A stretch of 64,000 nt of DNA. It comes from Brevirhabdus pacifica (lineage in GTDB: Bacteria > Pseudomonadota > Alphaproteobacteria > Rhodobacterales > Rhodobacteraceae). Numbering within the stretch: the stretch's first letter is position 1; every line of letters starts with the position of its first letter. Where the stretch lies: the NCBI RefSeq assembly GCF_002797755.1, contig NZ_PGFI01000012.1:310001-374000 (forward strand), written 5' to 3'. The position numbers were made by a program, and so were the translations under genes. The notes under the pieces were generated by a model. The model did not search any database and was not told where the DNA came from. It saw nothing but the letters and a program-made list of their open reading frames with translations. Of this stretch, positions 60,759-64,000 are shown one piece after another.

Positions 60759-62252
60759 ATGCGATCGGTCATCCTGCCCGTGATGGGCACCAATGCCGCG
60801 TGGCGTAACGCGGCCCGCGACCTGGCGGCGCGGGGCGTGCCGCCCGAAGACGTGTTGTGGCAATTCGGCGAGGGGGGCAGTGACCTGTTCGCGGCCGGTC
60901 AAGCCGCACCACCCGGGCCGGATGCCCCTGGGGCCCCTGCCCTTCGCGTTCCCCGCGCCTTCGTGGCGTTGGCGGGGGAAGTCACGTGCCACTCGGACCC
61001 CGAACGCTTTGCCCTGCTTTACGCGATGCTCTGGCGGCTGCAGAAGCGCCCGGGCCTGCTGTCGGACCGGGGCGACGCCCAGGTGGACCGGCTGGAGGCG
61101 ATGGCCAAGTCCGTCCGCCGCGACATGCACAAGATGAAGGCATTCGTGCGGTTTCGCGACATCGGCGGTGCCGACGGGCAGGAGCCCGGCGCGCGGCGCG
61201 CCTTCGCCGCCTGGTTCGAGCCCGAGCACAACATCGTGGAGGCGACCGCCCCCTTCTTTGCCAAGCGTTTCGGTGACATGGACTGGACCATCCTGACGCC
61301 GAAGGAGTGCGCCCGGTTCGATCGCGAGGGTCTGCACTTCTCGCCCGGGGCCGCGCGCCCGCCCCTGCCCGAGGACGCAACCGAGGAGCTGTGGACCACC
61401 TATTTCCGCAACATCTTCAACCCCGCCCGCCTGAAGGTGAAGGCGATGCAATCCGAGATGCCGCGAAAATACTGGAAGAACATGCCCGAGACGGCCGCCA
61501 TCCCCGAGATGATCGCGGGCGCCGAGGCGCGGGTGCGCGGGATGCAGGCCGCCGCCCCCAGCCTGCCGCCCTTGCGGGCCGAACGGATTCTGGAGCGCAA
61601 CCGCACGGCCCCGGGGGCGCAGGCGGATGCGGCCGACAGGGACGGGCCGCTTCAGACCCGCCCCGTCACCTGGCCCGCACTCGACAAGGGGTTGGCGGGC
61701 TGTCGTCGCTGCCCGCTCCATGCCGACGCGACCCAGGTCGTGCCCGGACGCGGCCCCCGCGACGCCGCGCTGATGATCGTGGGCGAGCAGCCGGGCGACC
61801 ATGAGGATCTGACAGGCCAGCCCTTCGTTGGTCCGGCCGGGCAGCTTCTGGACCGCGCCGCGCGCGAGGCCGGGCTGGACCGAAACGCGGCCTTCATCAC
61901 CAACGCGGTCAAGCATTTCAAGTTTGCCCCGCGCGGCAAGCGGCGCATCCATCAGCGCCCTGACAACACCGAGGTGATGGCCTGCAAATGGTGGCTGGAT
62001 GTCGAGCGAGAGCTGCTGCGCCCTCGCCTGATCCTGGCCCTGGGCGCCACCGCGGCGCGGGCGCTGACCGGCAATGGCGACGCCATACTTGCCCGCCGCG
62101 GCCGGGTCGAGCGGACGGCAGACGGCACGCCGGTGCTGCTGACCGTTCACCCCTCCTACCTTTTGCGGCGCAGCGATGCCGCCACGATCGAGGCCGACAT
62201 GGCCGCCTTCGTGGATGACCTGCGCCATGCCGCCCGGCTGCTGGCCGCGTGA
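60759..62252 (+). CDS. DUF4130 - UdgX fusion (uracil-DNA glycosylase-like cross-linker)
   Basis: A 497-residue two-domain protein. Residues ~1-250 are DUF4130 (HSDPERFALLYAMLWRLQ, DMHKMKAFVRFRD, WFEPEHNIVEATAPFFAKRFGDMDWTILTP). Residues ~305-497 are a family 4-type uracil-DNA glycosylase of the UdgX class: C315/C318 for an Fe-S cluster, motif GEQPGDHED (342-350), and the UdgX-specific loop KRRIH (394-398), whose His makes a covalent bond to uracil-DNA in characterised UdgX. Motif 2 is HPSYLLR. Together with the radical SAM protein this forms a DNA damage module of unclear reaction. Confidence 0.92.
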   Translation: MRSVILPVMGTNAAWRNAARDLAARGVPPEDVLWQFGEGGSDLFAAGQAAPPGPDAPGAPALRVPRAFVALAGEVTCHSDPERFALLYAMLWRLQKRPGLLSDRGDAQVDRLEAMAKSVRRDMHKMKAFVRFRDIGGADGQEPGARRAFAAWFEPEHNIVEATAPFFAKRFGDMDWTILTPKECARFDREGLHFSPGAARPPLPEDATEELWTTYFRNIFNPARLKVKAMQSEMPRKYWKNMPETAAIPEMIAGAEARVRGMQAAAPSLPPLRAERILERNRTAPGAQADAADRDGPLQTRPVTWPALDKGLAGCRRCPLHADATQVVPGRGPRDAALMIVGEQPGDHEDLTGQPFVGPAGQLLDRAAREAGLDRNAAFITNAVKHFKFAPRGKRRIHQRPDNTEVMACKWWLDVERELLRPRLILALGATAARALTGNGDAILARRGRVERTADGTPVLLTVHPSYLLRRSDAATIEADMAAFVDDLRHAARLLAA

Positions 62253-62547
62253 CGTTCCGACGCGCCCTGCGTATGAAGCTGAAAAATCCTTGATGCGTTC
62301 CGGCGCGGCCCGGGGCGGATCCAGAATCGCGCCCCCGCCCAGCCAGGTTTCGCAGGGTAAATTCAGGCAGTTACGCGAAATCCCTTTCGGTTCCCCGCGA
62401 ATTCACAGATTGGCGGCACGTTGCCGATCTGCCGCAATCTGGGGTTGAGAGGGGTGTTTCCTTAAGGTTTCGATGCAAAAAACGCGAAAGGCCCCCGCAT
62501 ACTCAGGGCAGCAATACCACAGGCAATAACAAGAAAAGGATACAGGC

Positions 62548-63033
62548 ATGAAAACCGGTTCTCTTGCTCTTTTGTTGGCCATGGGCCTTGCGGCTTCGGC
62601 CATATCGCCTTCGCGGCTTGCGGCGGCCCCCGCTCAGGCGGGCGTCGACGGACAGGGCTTTGCCCAGACATGCACCCATTACGGTAAACGCGCCAATGGC
62701 GACGAGGTGGAGCCTTTCTATATCTCGGCGCTTGCAGACAGTTGCGAGGTGGCGCTGGCGCAGCTCGCCGCCGGTCCGGCCCGCGACAACCGCGCCCCAA
62801 TGGCACAGACCCGCGCCCGGGTCTTCCTGGAGCGGCTGACCCTGCTGCGCCAGACGGTCACAGCGATCAACATCAACCGCTTCCTTCACGTGCGCACGGC
62901 GACCCAGCCCACCGTGGCCTTCAAGCCGGTCACGAAAACCGGGGAATACCTGATTGCCCGGCGCCTTGGCGCCTTCGCCGCGCACCGCGCCTTCGAGGCG
63001 CAGGCCGACTTCAAGGTCTCGGCGCGGAAGTAA
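62548..63033 (+). CDS. Secreted protein of unknown function
   Basis: A 161-residue protein with a Sec signal peptide (residues 1-~27, LALLLAMGLAASAI). The mature part has two Cys (in FAQTCTHYGK and DSCEVAL) that could form a disulfide, and a helical segment (TRARVFLERLTLLRQTVTAININRFLHV). No family recognised. AAGGA seven bases before the ATG. It stands alone after a 295-base gap that shows no gene. Confidence 0.7.
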   Translation: MKTGSLALLLAMGLAASAISPSRLAAAPAQAGVDGQGFAQTCTHYGKRANGDEVEPFYISALADSCEVALAQLAAGPARDNRAPMAQTRARVFLERLTLLRQTVTAININRFLHVRTATQPTVAFKPVTKTGEYLIARRLGAFAAHRAFEAQADFKVSARK

Positions 63034-63114
63034 GCGGGATCACGGGCGCGGCCGCCCTTATCGGCGCCGCGACCGGCCCGGCGCAGGCGAGCGCTGTTCA
63101 GGCGTTGAAAGCGG

Positions 63115-64000
63115 TCAGGCGTTGAAAAGGAAGTGCAGCACATCGCCATCCTTGACGATGTAGCTCTTGCCCTCGACCCGCAGCTTGCCGGCGTCCTTGG
63201 CCCCCTGCTCGCCGTTGTTGGCGATATAATCGTCGTAGGCGATGGTCTCGGCCCGGATGAAACCGCGCTCGAAATCGCCGTGGATGACACCGGCGGCCTT
63301 CGGCGCGGTGGAACCCGCGGGCACGGTCCAGGCCCGTGCTTCCTTGGGTCCGACAGTGAAATAGGTCTGCAGGTCCAGCAACTCGTAGCCCGCCCGGATC
63401 AGACGGTCGAGGCCCGCCTCCTCCAGCCCCAGCTCCTCCAGGAACTCGCGCGCCTCCTCGGGGTCGAGCTGGCTGATCTCTTCCTCGATCGCGGCCGAGA
63501 TCACGACATGGGCCGCGCCCTGCGCCTCGGCCATCTCGGCGACGCGGCGGGTCTGGTCATTGCCGGTGGCGGCGCTGGCCTCGTCGACGTTGCAGACATA
63601 GAGGACGGGCTTGGAGGTCAGAAGCTGAAGCATCGCCCAGGCCTTCTCGTCCTCGGCGTCGATCTCGACGGTGCGGGCGGGGCGCCCCTCTTCCAGGGCG
63701 GCCAGCGCCCGGCGCAGCAGGCGGTCCTGCTGGGCGGCATCCTTGTCGTTGCCCTTCAACTTGCGCTGCAGGTTCTGAAGCCGCTTCTCGATCGATTCCA
63801 TGTCCGCCAGCATCAGCTCGGTCTCGATGGTCTCGGCATCCTCGACCGGGTCGACGCGCCCGTCGACATGGGTGATGTCGTCATTCTCGAAACAGCGCAG
63901 CACATGGGCGATGGCGTCGCACTCGCGGATGTTGGCCAGGAACTGGTTGCCCAGCCCCTCGCCCTTGGAGGCACCCTTCACCAGGCCGGCGATATCGACG
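63115..64000 (-). CDS. ychF: Redox-regulated ATPase YchF, C-terminal part (cut by window edge)
   Basis: Obg-like P-loop ATPase that binds the ribosome. The visible ~294 residues start inside the motif [20 protein letters not shown] (G-domain) and include the coiled-coil arm ([26 protein letters not shown]) and the C-terminal TGS domain ([30 protein letters not shown], then the [11 protein letters not shown] end). The P-loop itself lies beyond the window. Complete 3' end; convergent with the secreted-protein gene. Confidence 0.95.
   Translation of the reverse strand, partial: VDIAGLVKGASKGEGLGNQFLANIRECDAIAHVLRCFENDDITHVDGRVDPVEDAETIETELMLADMESIEKRLQNLQRKLKGNDKDAAQQDRLLRRALAALEEGRPARTVEIDAEDEKAWAMLQLLTSKPVLYVCNVDEASAATGNDQTRRVAEMAEAQGAAHVVISAAIEEEISQLDPEEAREFLEELGLEEAGLDRLIRAGYELLDLQTYFTVGPKEARAWTVPAGSTAPKAAGVIHGDFERGFIRAETIAYDDYIANNGEQGAKDAGKLRVEGKSYIVKDGDVLHFLFNA

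Noticed and set aside
1-64000. CRISPR arrays, insertion sequences, integrases, phage genes
   Set aside because: No regularly spaced repeats, transposase or recombinase motifs or att-like duplications near the two tRNA genes were seen.

Overview
The window is high-GC alphaproteobacterial chromosome, most like a member of the Rhodobacteraceae/Paracoccaceae. That rests on the cobalamin gene set, a formate dehydrogenase island of the kind found in roseobacters, the housekeeping order murA-DUF2948-hisD-UPF0262-infA-maf-RNase G-yacG, and very dense coding with four-base start/stop overlaps. I see no insertion sequence, prophage, CRISPR array or rRNA. Two tRNA genes are present (Thr-GGT and Ser-GCT).

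Positions 1-16146 hold cobalamin (B12) biosynthesis in three transcription groups. cbiD, cobW, a GNAT acetyltransferase, cobN, cobO and the start of cobQ run on the minus strand. cobA-cobB run on the plus strand. cbiX, cobH, cobL, cobI, a cbiG-cobJ fusion and cobM run on the minus strand. The set mixes enzymes of the late-cobalt (aerobic) route (CobN, CobI/J/M/L/H) with enzymes typical of the early-cobalt route (CbiX, CbiD, CbiG). cobG/cobZ, cobF, cobK, cobS and cobT are not in the window.

Positions 16504-33786 form a metal-dependent formate oxidation island. A tungstate-type ABC transporter (tupBCA) ends in a strong terminator. Next comes a minus-strand group of accessory genes (DUF6494, Mrp ATPase, a biotin/lipoate-ligase-like protein, and DUF6505 with a His-rich tail). 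A secreted cytochrome c follows that appears to be built on a shortened TupA, and then a large multi-cluster ferredoxin. The plus-strand formate dehydrogenase operon is DUF3305, DUF3306, TorD-type chaperone, small Tat protein, alpha, beta and gamma subunits, a WD40-cytochrome c fusion, and a 41-residue secreted peptide. The enzyme should face the periplasm and take formate electrons to the quinone pool or to c-type cytochromes. Several of these accessory proteins have no known function, and this is the most interesting part of the window.

Positions 34027-44722 are mostly housekeeping: a universal stress protein, the three-part 5-oxoprolinase (pxpBCA), and a long minus-strand chain from a 51-residue unnamed gene through murA, hisD, infA, maf and RNase G to yacG. 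A Thr tRNA follows. Positions 44774-50424 hold a ketopantoate reductase-like enzyme with a TTG start, a DUF421 membrane protein, an Lrp regulator divergent from a thiamine-diphosphate 2-oxoacid dehydrogenase E1 (MdeB-like), and a 1-Cys peroxiredoxin.

Positions 50562-58804 look like a dicarboxylate (probably malonate or a relative) catabolic regulon. A GntR/FCD repressor, a tripartite tricarboxylate transporter (tctCBA) and malonyl-CoA synthetase (matB) run on the minus strand. A class III CoA-transferase, a crotonase lacking both hydratase glutamates, and a thioesterase run divergently. Positions 59086-64000 carry a Ser tRNA, a two-gene DNA repair module (radical SAM protein plus a DUF4130-UdgX fusion), an unknown secreted protein and the C-terminal part of ychF.
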